The notes beneath the pieces are model-generated. The model was not told where the DNA came from and ran no database searches. It saw only the letters and a list, made by a program, of their open reading frames with translations. The translations under genes and the position numbers were made by a program. From an uncultured Agrobacterium sp. (lineage in GTDB: Bacteria; Pseudomonadota; Alphaproteobacteria; Rhizobiales; Rhizobiaceae), in NCBI GenBank assembly GCA_913777615.1, contig CAJYTK010000004.1, positions 308,408 through 372,407 of the forward strand: 64,000 nucleotides of DNA, in the 5' to 3' direction. This document shows positions 26,953-36,539 of the stretch, one piece after another. The stretch's first letter is position 1, and each line of letters opens with the position of its first letter.

Positions 26953-28014
26953 TTATGGCGAGGCTTTCACCCTATCGGCAGTGCCAGTCAATTCTTTTCT
27001 GACGATTGGAGCGACTTTCGTGCCGTAGAGTTCGATCCCGCGCATGATCTGATCATGCGGCATCAGGCCAATTGCCATCTGCAACAGGAAGCGATCATTC
27101 TTGAAGACGCCATGCGCCTTGATGATCTTTTCCGCCACCAGTTCCGGTTCACCGAGAAAAAGATTGCCCTCGGCACTTCGCGCCATATCGTAATGCGCCC
27201 GGTTCGTCGGGCCCCAGCCGCGCTCGCGGCCGATGCGGTTCATCACCTCCGCCTGCGGGCCATAAAACTGGTCTGCTGCCTTGTCGGTGGTATCGGCAAT
27301 GAAGCCGTGGACATTGATGCTGGTCTTCTGCTTCTCAACCGGCTGGCCTGCCCGGCGCGCCGCTTCCCGGTAAAGATCGAATAGAGGCGCAAAGCGACGG
27401 TACTCGCCGCCGATGATGGCAAGCGCTACCGGCAGACCCATGGCCCCGGCACGCGCCACCGATTGCGGTGTGCCGCCAACCGCGATCCACACGGGTAGAG
27501 CCTCTTGCAACGGACGGGGATAGACACCGCGCCCGTTGATCGGCGCACGCTTTTCGCCCGACCAGGTGACGATTTCGCGATCTCTCACTGCCAGAAGCAG
27601 GTCGAGCTTTTCGGCAAAGAGATCGTCATAGTCCTCGAGATTGTAGCCGAAGAGCGGATAGGACTCGATGAAGGAGCCGCGCCCCGCCATGATCTCGGCA
27701 CGCCCATTCGACAACAGATCGACGGTGGCGAACTGCTGGAAGACGCGGATCGGATCATCGGAGCTCAGAACCGAAACGGCACTGGAAAGGCGGATGGTCT
27801 TCGTCTTGACCGCCGCAGCCGCGAGCACGGTCGAAGGCGAAGAGACGACATAGTCGGGACGATGATGTTCCCCCAGCCCGAAAACATCGAGCCCCACCTG
27901 ATCGGCAAGCTCGATCTCTTCCAAAAGGTTCTTCAGGCGACGCACACCTTCCGGGCCACGACCATCAGCCGGGTTCGGATTGACATCGGCAAATGTGTAA
28001 AGGCCAAGTTCCAT
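26953..28014 (-). CDS. LLM-class flavin-dependent oxidoreductase (luciferase-like)
   Basis: The 353-residue protein has a luciferase-like monooxygenase TIM barrel. Typical features are the N-terminal [24 protein letters not shown] near residue 50, [11 protein letters not shown] and the C-terminal [14 protein letters not shown]. Family members use reduced FMN supplied by a partner reductase to oxidise varied substrates; none is identifiable here. The ATG at 28014 is chosen because GGAG lies seven bases upstream; the extra 13 residues of the longer frame are not family-like. Confidence 0.9.
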   Translation of the reverse strand: MELGLYTFADVNPNPADGRGPEGVRRLKNLLEEIELADQVGLDVFGLGEHHRPDYVVSSPSTVLAAAAVKTKTIRLSSAVSVLSSDDPIRVFQQFATVDLLSNGRAEIMAGRGSFIESYPLFGYNLEDYDDLFAEKLDLLLAVRDREIVTWSGEKRAPINGRGVYPRPLQEALPVWIAVGGTPQSVARAGAMGLPVALAIIGGEYRRFAPLFDLYREAARRAGQPVEKQKTSINVHGFIADTTDKAADQFYGPQAEVMNRIGRERGWGPTNRAHYDMARSAEGNLFLGEPELVAEKIIKAHGVFKNDRFLLQMAIGLMPHDQIMRGIELYGTKVAPIVRKELTGTADRVKASP

Positions 28015-28155
28015 GGGTGCGCTCCTCGCTTTGTCCGGAGCGCTCGCTTGCAAAAACTGGCTACGCTCATGCCCTCAGATAGACATCGAAGGTTCCCGGC
28101 GCAAATTCAAAATCTGAACCGGAAACTTCGATTTTCTCGATGGATGGAGCAGCGC

Positions 28156-29649
28156 TCAAACGTTGCTGAGCGTGCGGCGCACCGCGTTCTTCCAGCCTTT
28201 CAGCTTGCGTGCACGAACCTCGTTATCCATCTTCGGTTCGAAGCGGCGGTCGCGCGCCCAGGTTTCGGCAAAGGCCTTCATGTCCGGCCACACCCCTGCT
28301 CGGCTGCCCGCAAGCCAGGCAGCACCGAGTGCCGTCGTCTCAAGGATCACGGGACGGTCCACCGGCGCATCGATCAAGTCGGACAGGCGCTGCATGGTCC
28401 AATCGGAAGCCACCATGCCGCCATCGACGCGAAGGACGATATCGCAATCGTCGTTCTTCCAGTCTTTGTGCATGGCATCCAGAAGATCACCCGTCTGATA
28501 GCAGACGGCTTCCAGTGCCGCGCGCGCGAACTCCGCAGGACCGGTACCGCGTGTCAGGCCAAACATCGCGCCACGCGCTTCCGCATCCCACCAGGGCGCG
28601 CCAAGACCGACGAAGGCCGGCACGAGATACACCTCCTGCGCATCATCCGCCTTGTCTGCCAGCGTTCCGGTTTCCGAAGCAGAGCCGATGACTTTGAGCC
28701 CGTCGCGCAGCCATTGGACCGCAGCACCGGCAACGAAGATCGAACCTTCCAGCGCGTAATAGGACTTGCCGTCCAGACGATAGGCGATCGTCGTCAAGAG
28801 GCGGTTCTTGGACCGGACGATGTCCTCGCCGGTGTTCAACAGCGCAAAGCAGCCTGTGCCGTAGGTGGATTTCAGCATGCCCGGCGAAAAGCAGGCCTGC
28901 CCGATAACAGCGGCGTGCTGATCTCCGGCGACACCGAGGATCGGGATTTCCGCGCCGAACAGCTCGCCATCCGCCACGCCGAAGTCTGCGGCGCAATCCA
29001 GAACCTCCGGCAGCACGGATTTGGGCACATCAAGAATGTCGAGGAGTTCCTTGTCCCAGACATTCTTCTCGATGTTGAACATCAGCGTGCGCGAAGCATT
29101 GGTGGCATCGGTCACGAAGGACTTGCCGCCCGTCAGTCGCCAGATGAGGAATGTATCGACCGTTCCGAAGCAAAGCTCGCCCTTCTCCGCCCGCTTGCGC
29201 GCACCCTTCACATTGGAGAGCAGCCAGGAAAGCTTGGTGCCGGAAAAATATGGGTCGAGCAGCAGACCGGTGCGCTTGGCAAAGATCTTTTCGTGGCCGG
29301 CCTTTTTCAGCTTGTCGCAAAGCTTTGCCGTGCGCCGGTCCTGCCAGACGATGGCATTGTGCAACGGTTTGCCGGTTTCGCGGTCCCAGATCAGCGTCGT
29401 CTCACGCTGATTGGTGATGCCGATGGCTGCAATGTCGGATGCCTGCAGATTGGCTTTCTTGAGAGCTTCCTTGATCGACCAGACGACCGTTTCCCAGATT
29501 TCCTCGGGATCGTGCTCCACCCACCCGGAATTCGGGAAGATCTGGCGAAACTCCTTCTGGCCTGATCCGACAACCTTCATGGACTCATCGAAGATGATCG
29601 CGCGCGTCGACGTGGTGCCCTGGTCAATGGCGATAACGTATCCGCCCAT
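28156..29649 (-). CDS. glpK: Glycerol kinase
   Basis: The 497-residue FGGY-family kinase phosphorylates glycerol to sn-glycerol 3-phosphate. Diagnostic sequence includes the N-terminal [20 protein letters not shown] near residue 45, GITNQRETT near 85, and GVAGDQHAA in the middle, plus a C-terminal ATP-binding region with VDGGMVASD. Length matches GlpK. No glycerol transporter or dehydrogenase genes are adjacent. It is divergent from the 3-hydroxybutyrate dehydrogenase gene, with 155 bases between starts. Confidence 0.97.
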   Translation of the reverse strand: MGGYVIAIDQGTTSTRAIIFDESMKVVGSGQKEFRQIFPNSGWVEHDPEEIWETVVWSIKEALKKANLQASDIAAIGITNQRETTLIWDRETGKPLHNAIVWQDRRTAKLCDKLKKAGHEKIFAKRTGLLLDPYFSGTKLSWLLSNVKGARKRAEKGELCFGTVDTFLIWRLTGGKSFVTDATNASRTLMFNIEKNVWDKELLDILDVPKSVLPEVLDCAADFGVADGELFGAEIPILGVAGDQHAAVIGQACFSPGMLKSTYGTGCFALLNTGEDIVRSKNRLLTTIAYRLDGKSYYALEGSIFVAGAAVQWLRDGLKVIGSASETGTLADKADDAQEVYLVPAFVGLGAPWWDAEARGAMFGLTRGTGPAEFARAALEAVCYQTGDLLDAMHKDWKNDDCDIVLRVDGGMVASDWTMQRLSDLIDAPVDRPVILETTALGAAWLAGSRAGVWPDMKAFAETWARDRRFEPKMDNEVRARKLKGWKNAVRRTLSNV

Positions 29650-29804
29650 TCATTCCTCCCTGAAATCAATCGCGCGCACCACAATATGCTCAACAGACAA
29701 AGTCAAGCCACAAGCGGCGTCCGTTTCGAATCCAATTGCCAGTTCCCCCGGTTTGAGCATAACGTTGTCTAAAGTCTTGCATCGACGTCAAAAAAGGGGA
29801 ACGC

Positions 29805-30581
29805 ATGCTAAGGACAGTGATCGTTACCGGCTCGACCAGCGGAATTGGCTTAGGCATCGCGCAAGCCTTCGCCAATAATGGCTGCAACGTCATGCTGAAC
29901 GGCTTCGGCGATTCCGACGATATCGAAAGCAACAGGCTTTTGATGGAGGCAGAAAGCGGCACCCGCGTGCTCTATCACCCCGCTGATATGACGAAACCGG
30001 AAGAGATTTTCGACCTCGTCAAGACCACGCATGAGAAGCTTGGTTCGGTGGATGTGCTGGTCAACAATGCCGGTGTCCAGCATGTAGCACCGGTGGAGGA
30101 ATTCCCGCTGGAACAATGGGACCGTATCATCGCCATCAACCTGACGAGCGCCTTCCACACCATGCGCGCCGTCATCCCGCTGATGAAGACAGCAGGCAGA
30201 GGCCGCATCATCAACATCGCCTCCGCCCATGGGCTTGTGGCCTCGCCATACAAATCTGCCTATGTTGCGGCAAAACATGGTATCATGGGGCTTACGAAAT
30301 CCGCTGCACTGGAGTTGGCGGAAACCGGCATCACCGTCAACGCCATTTGCCCCGGCTATGTGCTGACCTCGCTGGTGGAAAAACAGATACCGGATACTGC
30401 AAAGGCGCGTGGCATCAGCGAGGAAGCCGTGAAGAACGATGTTCTCTTACGCCTGCAGGCAACTAAGGAATTCGTCAATGTCGAGGATGTGGCCGCCACC
30501 GCGCTCTTCCTGGCAAGTGACGCGGCCAAGCAGATAACCGGCACGCATATTTCCATCGACGGCGGCTGGACGGCGCAATAG
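29805..30581 (+). CDS. bdhA: 3-hydroxybutyrate dehydrogenase
   Basis: The 258-residue short-chain dehydrogenase has the NAD-binding TGSTSGIG motif at 8-15, NNAG near 87-90, and the catalytic Ser140, Tyr153 and Lys157. The sequence DVLVNNAGVQHVAPVEEFP and the C-terminal DGGWTAQ are typical of D-3-hydroxybutyrate dehydrogenase. It oxidises 3-hydroxybutyrate to acetoacetate during polyhydroxybutyrate turnover. GGGGAACGC precedes the ATG. A hairpin separates it from xdhA, so it is probably not part of the purine operon. Confidence 0.93.
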   Translation: MLRTVIVTGSTSGIGLGIAQAFANNGCNVMLNGFGDSDDIESNRLLMEAESGTRVLYHPADMTKPEEIFDLVKTTHEKLGSVDVLVNNAGVQHVAPVEEFPLEQWDRIIAINLTSAFHTMRAVIPLMKTAGRGRIINIASAHGLVASPYKSAYVAAKHGIMGLTKSAALELAETGITVNAICPGYVLTSLVEKQIPDTAKARGISEEAVKNDVLLRLQATKEFVNVEDVAATALFLASDAAKQITGTHISIDGGWTAQ

Positions 30582-30607
30582 ACCCGAATAAATCACTTCA
30601 TTCGGGT
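30582..30607 (+). terminator. Hairpin between bdhA and xdhA
   Basis: ACCCGAAT (30582-30589) and ATTCGGGT (30600-30607) form an eight-base-pair stem directly after the bdhA stop codon. No T-run follows, so it is a weak or Rho-assisted terminator candidate. Confidence 0.45.
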
Positions 30608-30636
30608 GGACTCCGAAACAGATACGAAGGCAGTGC

Positions 30637-32106
30637 ATGAAAGACGCAATCAGCTTCATCCTCAATAACGAGACGATCACTCTGTCGGACTTTGCGCCGA
30701 CGGAAACCCTGCTCGATTATCTGAGGCTGCGCAAACGCCTGACGGGCACCAAGGAAGGCTGTGCGGAGGGCGATTGCGGCGCCTGCACGGTGTTGATCGG
30801 CAGGTTGCTGGAAGGCTCGCTGCGCTACGAAAGCGTCAATGCCTGCATCCGTTTCCTAGGCTCGCTGCATGGCACCCATATCGTCACGGTCGAGCATCTG
30901 GCGCGAAAGGACGGTACGCTTCACCCGGTCCAGCAGGCCATGGTGGATTATCACGGCTCACAATGCGGCTTTTGCACGCCGGGCTTCGTTATGTCGCTCT
31001 ACGGTCTTTGGCTTTCCAGCGACAAGCCCTCGAGGGCTGAGATCGAGAAAGCGCTGCAAGGCAACCTCTGTCGGTGTACCGGCTATGAGCCCATCGTCAA
31101 AGCCGCCGAGAGTGTCACCGCCGCACGGCCCAGCACGCTTTTCGACCCCATCGAAAGCGAGCGCTCCACCATCATGTCGCGTCTCTGGGGCATCCAGCAG
31201 AACGACACGATCACCGTGACCAAGGATGGTCATCGCACCATCATTCCGGGCAACCTCACCGATCTTGCCAATGCCTATGCTGCGGAACCGAAGGCCACTA
31301 TCGTTGCCGGTTCCACCGACGTGGGCCTTTGGGTCACCAAGCAGATGCGGGAGCTTAAGACCGTCATCTTCATCAATCACCTGAGCGAGCTGCAATCGAT
31401 CTCCGTGTCGGAAGGCATGATTTCGATCGGCGCCGGCGTGACCTACGCCCAGGCCTTCAACACGCTTGCCGACCATATCCCGGCCTTCGGTCGCCTGATC
31501 GACCGCCTCGGGGGGCAACAGGTGCGCAACATGGGAACGATCGGCGGCAACATCGCCAATGGTTCGCCCATCGGCGATACGCCCCCGCCGCTGATTGCAC
31601 TCGGCGCGACGCTGACGCTGCGCTCCACTTCCGGCAGCCGCACGATCCCGCTCGAAACTTTCTTCATTGAATATGGCAAGCAGGACCGTCTGCCCGGAGA
31701 ATTCGTCGAGAAGATCGAGGTGCCGCTGCCTGCAACCGACACTCATTTTGCCATCTACAAGATTTCCAAGCGCCGCGATGAGGATATCTCGGCACTCTGC
31801 GCCGCCTATCATCTCGCGCTTGGCGAAGACGGCACGGTCAGCGATATCCGCATCGCCTTCGGCGGCATGGCCGGTACGCCAAAGCGCGCCACGGCTTTGG
31901 AAGAGGCGCTGAAGGGCAAGGCCTGGACGCAAAGTACCATAGATGCCGCGCGCGATACCATCGACGCGGATTTCCAGCCGCTGACCGACTGGCGCGCCAC
32001 CGCGCAGTACCGCCAGCTAACGGCAAAGAACCTGCTGACCCGTTTCTTCCTGGAGACATCGGGGACACCGCAGGAAATCAAGCGCTTCACGCTTGAGGAG
32101 GTTTGA
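30637..32106 (+). CDS. xdhA: Xanthine dehydrogenase small subunit (2Fe-2S and FAD)
   Basis: The 489-residue subunit begins with a plant-type [2Fe-2S] domain (Cys42, 47, 50 and 70) and a second [2Fe-2S] domain (Cys110, 113, 145 and 147). The FAD-binding CO dehydrogenase flavoprotein domain follows from about residue 190, with IVAGSTDVG and GGNIANGSPIGD. It passes electrons from the molybdenum site in XdhB through FAD to NAD. It is the first gene of xdhABC, which converts hypoxanthine to xanthine and xanthine to urate. Confidence 0.96.
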   Translation: MKDAISFILNNETITLSDFAPTETLLDYLRLRKRLTGTKEGCAEGDCGACTVLIGRLLEGSLRYESVNACIRFLGSLHGTHIVTVEHLARKDGTLHPVQQAMVDYHGSQCGFCTPGFVMSLYGLWLSSDKPSRAEIEKALQGNLCRCTGYEPIVKAAESVTAARPSTLFDPIESERSTIMSRLWGIQQNDTITVTKDGHRTIIPGNLTDLANAYAAEPKATIVAGSTDVGLWVTKQMRELKTVIFINHLSELQSISVSEGMISIGAGVTYAQAFNTLADHIPAFGRLIDRLGGQQVRNMGTIGGNIANGSPIGDTPPPLIALGATLTLRSTSGSRTIPLETFFIEYGKQDRLPGEFVEKIEVPLPATDTHFAIYKISKRRDEDISALCAAYHLALGEDGTVSDIRIAFGGMAGTPKRATALEEALKGKAWTQSTIDAARDTIDADFQPLTDWRATAQYRQLTAKNLLTRFFLETSGTPQEIKRFTLEEV

Positions 32107-32109
32107 TCC

Positions 32110-34449
32110 ATGGACACCACCACATTCGAACGCGCCAAGAACGAAGTCGATGGCAAGATGCACGGATCGCTTCGCCATGATTCAGCGCATAAGCATGTCA
32201 CCGGAAGTGCCGAATATATCGATGATATTCCGGAACCCGCAGGCCTCATCCATGGCGCGCTCGGCCTGTCGGACCGGGCGCATGCCGAAATCCTGTCCAT
32301 CGATCTCTCCGAAGTCGAGGCAACGCCCGGCGTTGTCTGGGTCATGACAGGCAAGGACGTGCCGGGCGAAAACGATGTCTCCTCCGGCGGGCGCCATGAC
32401 GAGCCACTGCTGGCCGAAACGCTGGTGCAATTCCACGGCCAGCCGATCTTCGCCGTTTTTGCCGAGACCCGCGAGATTGCTCGCCATGCGGCCCGCAAGG
32501 CAAAGATCACTTACAAGGATTTGCCGCACTTTACCGATATCGACTCATCCCTTGAAAATGGTGAGCCGCTGGTGACGCCCGGCATGGTGCTGCAACGCGG
32601 TGAGGCTGAAGTGGAGATGGATGTCGCACCGCGACGCCTGACCGGCACGATGCGCATCGGCGGTCAGGAACATTTCTACCTCGAGGGCCATATCGCCATG
32701 ACCGTGCCCGGCGAGGATGACGAGGTGACGGTGTGGAGTTCCACCCAGCATCCAAGCGAAATCCAGCACATCGTCAGCCATATTCTGCAGGTACCCTCCA
32801 ATGCCGTCACCGTGCAGGTTCGGCGCATGGGCGGCGGCTTCGGCGGCAAGGAGACGCAGGGCAACCAGTTTGCCGCACTCTGCGCGATTGCCGCCAAGAA
32901 GCTGAAGCGTGCTGTCAAAATCCGTCCGGACCGCGACGAGGACATGGTCGCCACCGGCAAGCGCCACGATTTCCGCGTCGATTACGAACTCGGCTTCGAT
33001 GACGAAGGCCGCATTCATGCCGTTGATGCAACATACGCCGCCCGCTGCGGCTTCTCATCGGATCTCTCAGGCCCCGTCACGGATCGAGCGCTCTTTCATG
33101 CGGATTCGAGCTACTTCTATCCGCATGTAAAGCTTGCCTCCAAGCCACTGAAAACCCACACGGTTTCCAATACCGCCTTTCGCGGTTTCGGCGGCCCGCA
33201 AGGAATGCTCGGGGCCGAACGCTTCATCGAGGAAATCGCCTATGCGGTGGGCAAGGACCCGCTCGATATCCGCAAGCTGAATTTTTACGGCGAGACCGGC
33301 TCGGGCCGCACCACTACGCCCTATCATCAGGAAGTAGAAGACAACATCATTGCCCGCGTGGTGGAGGAGTTGGAGACCTCCAGCGACTACCGCGCACGCC
33401 GTGAGGCGATCGTCGCGTTCAACCGCGAAAGCCCGATCCTGCGCAAGGGCATTGCGCTGACACCGGTCAAATTCGGCATCTCCTTCACCATGACCGCCTT
33501 CAACCAGGCGGGTGCTCTGGTGCATGTCTACAATGACGGCTCCATCCACCTGAACCATGGCGGGACGGAAATGGGCCAGGGCCTCTACACCAAGGTCGCG
33601 CAGGTCATTGCCGATACGTTCCAGGTGGATATCAGCCGGGTGAAGATCACCGCCACCACCACCGGCAAGGTTCCGAACACTTCGGCGACTGCCGCTTCTT
33701 CCGGCACGGATCTCAACGGCATGGCAGCGCTCGATGCCGCCCGTCAGATTAAGGAACGGCTAATCAAGTTTGCCGCGGAAAAATGGAACGTCACGGAACA
33801 GGATATCGCCTTCCTGCCGAACCGCGTCCGCATTGGCGATGAAGAAATCGCCTTCAATGATCTTGTGCGTCAGGCCTATTTCGCCCGCGTGCAACTCTCT
33901 GCCGCAGGCTTCTACAAGACCCCCAAAATCCACTGGGACCGCGCCGCCGGACGCGGCACGCCCTTCTATTACTATGCCTATGGCGCCTCCTGCTCGGAAG
34001 TCACCATCGATACGCTGACCGGCGAATATATGATGGAGCGCACCGATATTCTCCACGATGTCGGCAAGTCGCTGAACCCGGCCATCGATATCGGCCAGAT
34101 CGAAGGCGGCTTCGTTCAGGGCATGGGCTGGCTAACGACGGAGGAACTGTGGTGGGATGGCAAGGGCCGACTGCGCACCCACGCGCCCTCCACTTACAAG
34201 ATCCCGCTTGCCTCCGACCGGCCGAAAATCTTCAACGTCAAGCTGGCGGAGTGGTCCGAAAACGCCGAGCCCACCATCGGTCGCTCCAAGGCCGTCGGCG
34301 AGCCGCCCTTCATGCTGGCCAATTCGGTGCTGGAAGCGCTGTCCATGGCGGTTGCCTCGGTTGCCGATTACAAGGTCTGCCCACGCCTCGATGCCCCGGC
34401 AACGCCTGAGCGGGTGCTGATGGCGGTGGAGCGGTTGAAGAAGGTGTGA
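32110..34449 (+). CDS. xdhB: Xanthine dehydrogenase large molybdopterin subunit
   Basis: The 779-residue catalytic subunit has the aldehyde oxidase/xanthine dehydrogenase a/b hammerhead domain (about 30-135) and the molybdopterin-binding domain. Visible motifs are GGGFGGKE near residue 240, FRGFGGPQG near 360 and the catalytic Glu731 in VGEPPF. It hydroxylates hypoxanthine and xanthine at the molybdenum centre. It starts three bases after xdhA ends and is followed nine bases later by xdhC, so the three are translated from one message. Confidence 0.97.
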   Translation: MDTTTFERAKNEVDGKMHGSLRHDSAHKHVTGSAEYIDDIPEPAGLIHGALGLSDRAHAEILSIDLSEVEATPGVVWVMTGKDVPGENDVSSGGRHDEPLLAETLVQFHGQPIFAVFAETREIARHAARKAKITYKDLPHFTDIDSSLENGEPLVTPGMVLQRGEAEVEMDVAPRRLTGTMRIGGQEHFYLEGHIAMTVPGEDDEVTVWSSTQHPSEIQHIVSHILQVPSNAVTVQVRRMGGGFGGKETQGNQFAALCAIAAKKLKRAVKIRPDRDEDMVATGKRHDFRVDYELGFDDEGRIHAVDATYAARCGFSSDLSGPVTDRALFHADSSYFYPHVKLASKPLKTHTVSNTAFRGFGGPQGMLGAERFIEEIAYAVGKDPLDIRKLNFYGETGSGRTTTPYHQEVEDNIIARVVEELETSSDYRARREAIVAFNRESPILRKGIALTPVKFGISFTMTAFNQAGALVHVYNDGSIHLNHGGTEMGQGLYTKVAQVIADTFQVDISRVKITATTTGKVPNTSATAASSGTDLNGMAALDAARQIKERLIKFAAEKWNVTEQDIAFLPNRVRIGDEEIAFNDLVRQAYFARVQLSAAGFYKTPKIHWDRAAGRGTPFYYYAYGASCSEVTIDTLTGEYMMERTDILHDVGKSLNPAIDIGQIEGGFVQGMGWLTTEELWWDGKGRLRTHAPSTYKIPLASDRPKIFNVKLAEWSENAEPTIGRSKAVGEPPFMLANSVLEALSMAVASVADYKVCPRLDAPATPERVLMAVERLKKV

Positions 34450-34458
34450 GGCAAACCC

Positions 34459-35289
34459 GTGCCGGAACCACTGACCACCTTCCTCGCTCAAGCCCCAGCC
34501 ATCCTCGTGGAGATCGAAGCCGTCAAGGGCTCTTCTCCGCGTGAGGCTGGTACCTTCATGTTGGTCTCGGCAACCCGCATCTGGGAAACAATCGGCGGCG
34601 GTCAGTTCGAATATATGGCGATCGATCATGCGCGCGCCATGCTGGAGGGCAGAACAAATGTCGATGCGCTCGACATTCCGCTAGGCCCGGAAATCGGCCA
34701 ATGTTGCGGCGGTCGCACCCTGCTGCGCTTCACCCGGGTGACGGAGGCTGTCTCGGCTGCGCTGACCGAACGGATGAGAGAGGTCGAGGATCGGCAACCC
34801 GCCGTCTTCATTTTCGGTGCTGGCCATGTAGGGAAAGCGCTTGCAAACAGCCTGTCGCTTCTGCCCCTTTCCGTCTCCGTCATCGAGACGCGCCGCGAGG
34901 AGTTGATCGGGCTACCGGACAATGTATCGACGCATCTGGCAGCCATGCCCGAAGCGATGGTCAGCGACATCCCCGCAGGCGCTGCGGCAATCATCGTCAC
35001 CCATGACCACGCGCTGGATTTTCTGATCGCGAAGGAAGCCCTCGGCCGAAACGATCTTGCCTATGTCGGCATGATTGGATCGAGAACCAAGCGCGCCACC
35101 TTCGCGAATTGGCTCTCCCGCGAAGGGCACGGCGGCACACTCGACAATCTCGTGCTACCCATCGGCGGCACCGTCGTCAAAGACAAACGCCCCGCCGTCA
35201 TAGCGGCCTTGGTAACTGCCGAAGTGCTTCACGCAGTTCATCGCTTTGCCGTTCAATGCCCTGCCCGATCCGGCTCCGCCCCTCGATGA
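34459..35289 (+). CDS. xdhC: Xanthine dehydrogenase accessory protein XdhC
   Basis: The 276-residue protein has an N-terminal XdhC/CoxI domain (VEAVKGSSPREAG and GGGQFEYMA) and a Rossmann domain with FIFGAGHVGKAL at about 116. XdhC binds molybdenum cofactor, helps its sulfuration and inserts it into XdhB. Translation begins at GTG, nine bases after xdhB. The last 30 residues (from about AEVLHAV) are longer and less family-like than usual, and this end overlaps a small opposite-strand gene at 35198-35428. Confidence 0.93.
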   Translation: MPEPLTTFLAQAPAILVEIEAVKGSSPREAGTFMLVSATRIWETIGGGQFEYMAIDHARAMLEGRTNVDALDIPLGPEIGQCCGGRTLLRFTRVTEAVSAALTERMREVEDRQPAVFIFGAGHVGKALANSLSLLPLSVSVIETRREELIGLPDNVSTHLAAMPEAMVSDIPAGAAAIIVTHDHALDFLIAKEALGRNDLAYVGMIGSRTKRATFANWLSREGHGGTLDNLVLPIGGTVVKDKRPAVIAALVTAEVLHAVHRFAVQCPARSGSAPR

Positions 35290-35428
35290 AGCCAAGATCG
35301 CGCTTGAGATGTTCGCTCAACGCATCGTCATCGAGCCTGTTTGCAGGCCTGTAGCCTTCGCCAAACCAGTCGGTCTTCCATAGCCACGCAAAAAAGCGCA
35401 GCCAGACGTTCAACGTCATGGCACCCAT
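35198..35428 (-). CDS. Small DUF1127-like protein (possible)
   Basis: The frame encodes 76 residues with an aromatic N-terminus (VWLRFFAWLWK) and a segment LSEHLKRDLGF that resembles the DUF1127/YjiS motif common in small rhizobial proteins. AGGAG lies eight bases before the ATG at 35428. The 3' end overlaps xdhC by 92 bases on the opposite strand. DUF1127 proteins of Agrobacterium have been tied to RNA turnover and stress or phosphate responses. Whether this frame is real is uncertain; the good ribosome binding site and motif argue for it. Confidence 0.45.
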   Translation of the reverse strand: MGAMTLNVWLRFFAWLWKTDWFGEGYRPANRLDDDALSEHLKRDLGFIEGRSRIGQGIERQSDELREALRQLPRPL

Positions 35429-35532
35429 CGTCTCTTCTCCTGAGCTGTTTTGATGCTGTGAGAAAAATATGCTTGATTTTGACGCCGATAACCAATGAAA
35501 CGTCAGCCTGAATAGATGAAGAGAGCTTATCC

Positions 35533-36426
35533 ATGAAGATGTCGCGAAACTTTCCGCTGAATGCGCTGCGCGTCTTCGAAAGCGCTGCCCGGCATTTGAG
35601 CTTCACCAAGGCAGGCGACGAGCTTGGCATGACGCAGACGGCGGTGAGCTATCAGATCAAGCTTCTGGAGGATTATGTGGGCGCCACGCTCTTTGTTCGC
35701 CGTCCAAGGCAGGTCACACTCACATCGGCGGCAGAAAAGCTTGCGCGACAGACATCCGAAGCCCTGACCATGCTGGAAGCGGCCGTTGCGGATACAAGGA
35801 AGAGCGTCTCCGATGTGCTGACGATCTCCGCCACGCCGACCTTTGCTCAGCAATGGCTTGCCCGGCGGCTTGGGAGCTTCCAGGCGGCCAACCCCAAGAC
35901 AGCCGTTCACCTCGCGCTTAGCAACGAGATTGTCGATCTCTTGCGCGAGAACATCGATCTGGGCATTCGCTGGGGTAAAGGCGACTGGCCGGGCCTCATC
36001 TGCCACCGCATCATGCGCCTCGATTTTGCCCCCGTCGTCAGCCCGCTGCTGGTCGAAAAGTTGGGTGGCCTGAAAGAGCCCGCCGACCTGCTGAAGCTTA
36101 CCATCATCAGCCCGCAGGACCGGTGGTGGAAGCACTGGTTTCGAGAGGCCGGCGTTCACGAGACCGATCTCGACACTCGCACCGGCAGCAATTTTGGCTT
36201 CCAATATCTGGAGGCGGCGGCGGCCATGGCTGGCCACGGTGTCGCCATCGTCAATCCCACTCATTTTGCCGAGGATATGGCCGCCGGGCGCCTGATCCAG
36301 CCTTTCGATCTCGTCTGCAACGATGGGCATGATTACTGGCTGGTCTATCCGGAAAGCCGTCGCAACGTGCCGAAGATCAAAATCTTCAGGGACTGGATGC
36401 TGTCGGAATTTCCTGACGATCTATAA
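35533..36426 (+). CDS. LysR-family transcriptional regulator (GcvA-like)
   Basis: The 297-residue protein has an N-terminal LysR helix-turn-helix (NALRVFESAARHLSFTKAGDELGMTQ region, about 9-68) and a substrate-binding effector domain resembling GcvA-type regulators (VLTISATPTFAQQWLARRL). It lies between xdhC and puuD on the same strand in a block devoted to purine breakdown, so it is a plausible regulator of these genes; the effector is unknown. The 112-base gap before puuD should contain the next promoter. Confidence 0.92.
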   Translation: MKMSRNFPLNALRVFESAARHLSFTKAGDELGMTQTAVSYQIKLLEDYVGATLFVRRPRQVTLTSAAEKLARQTSEALTMLEAAVADTRKSVSDVLTISATPTFAQQWLARRLGSFQAANPKTAVHLALSNEIVDLLRENIDLGIRWGKGDWPGLICHRIMRLDFAPVVSPLLVEKLGGLKEPADLLKLTIISPQDRWWKHWFREAGVHETDLDTRTGSNFGFQYLEAAAAMAGHGVAIVNPTHFAEDMAAGRLIQPFDLVCNDGHDYWLVYPESRRNVPKIKIFRDWMLSEFPDDL

Positions 36427-36539
36427 GATCGATAACGGGTCGGTTAAGGGCTGACGACATTCCTGCGCAAAACGCGATGTTGCCCCTTCCCTAGGCAAGC
36501 GATTTTTCGCATTGTGCGACGCAAAGACAGGGGAACAGA

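Noticed and set aside
26097-27002. 301-residue plus-strand frame over the map gene
   Set aside because: The minus-strand gene is a complete methionine aminopeptidase; the opposite frame reflects high G+C codon bias.
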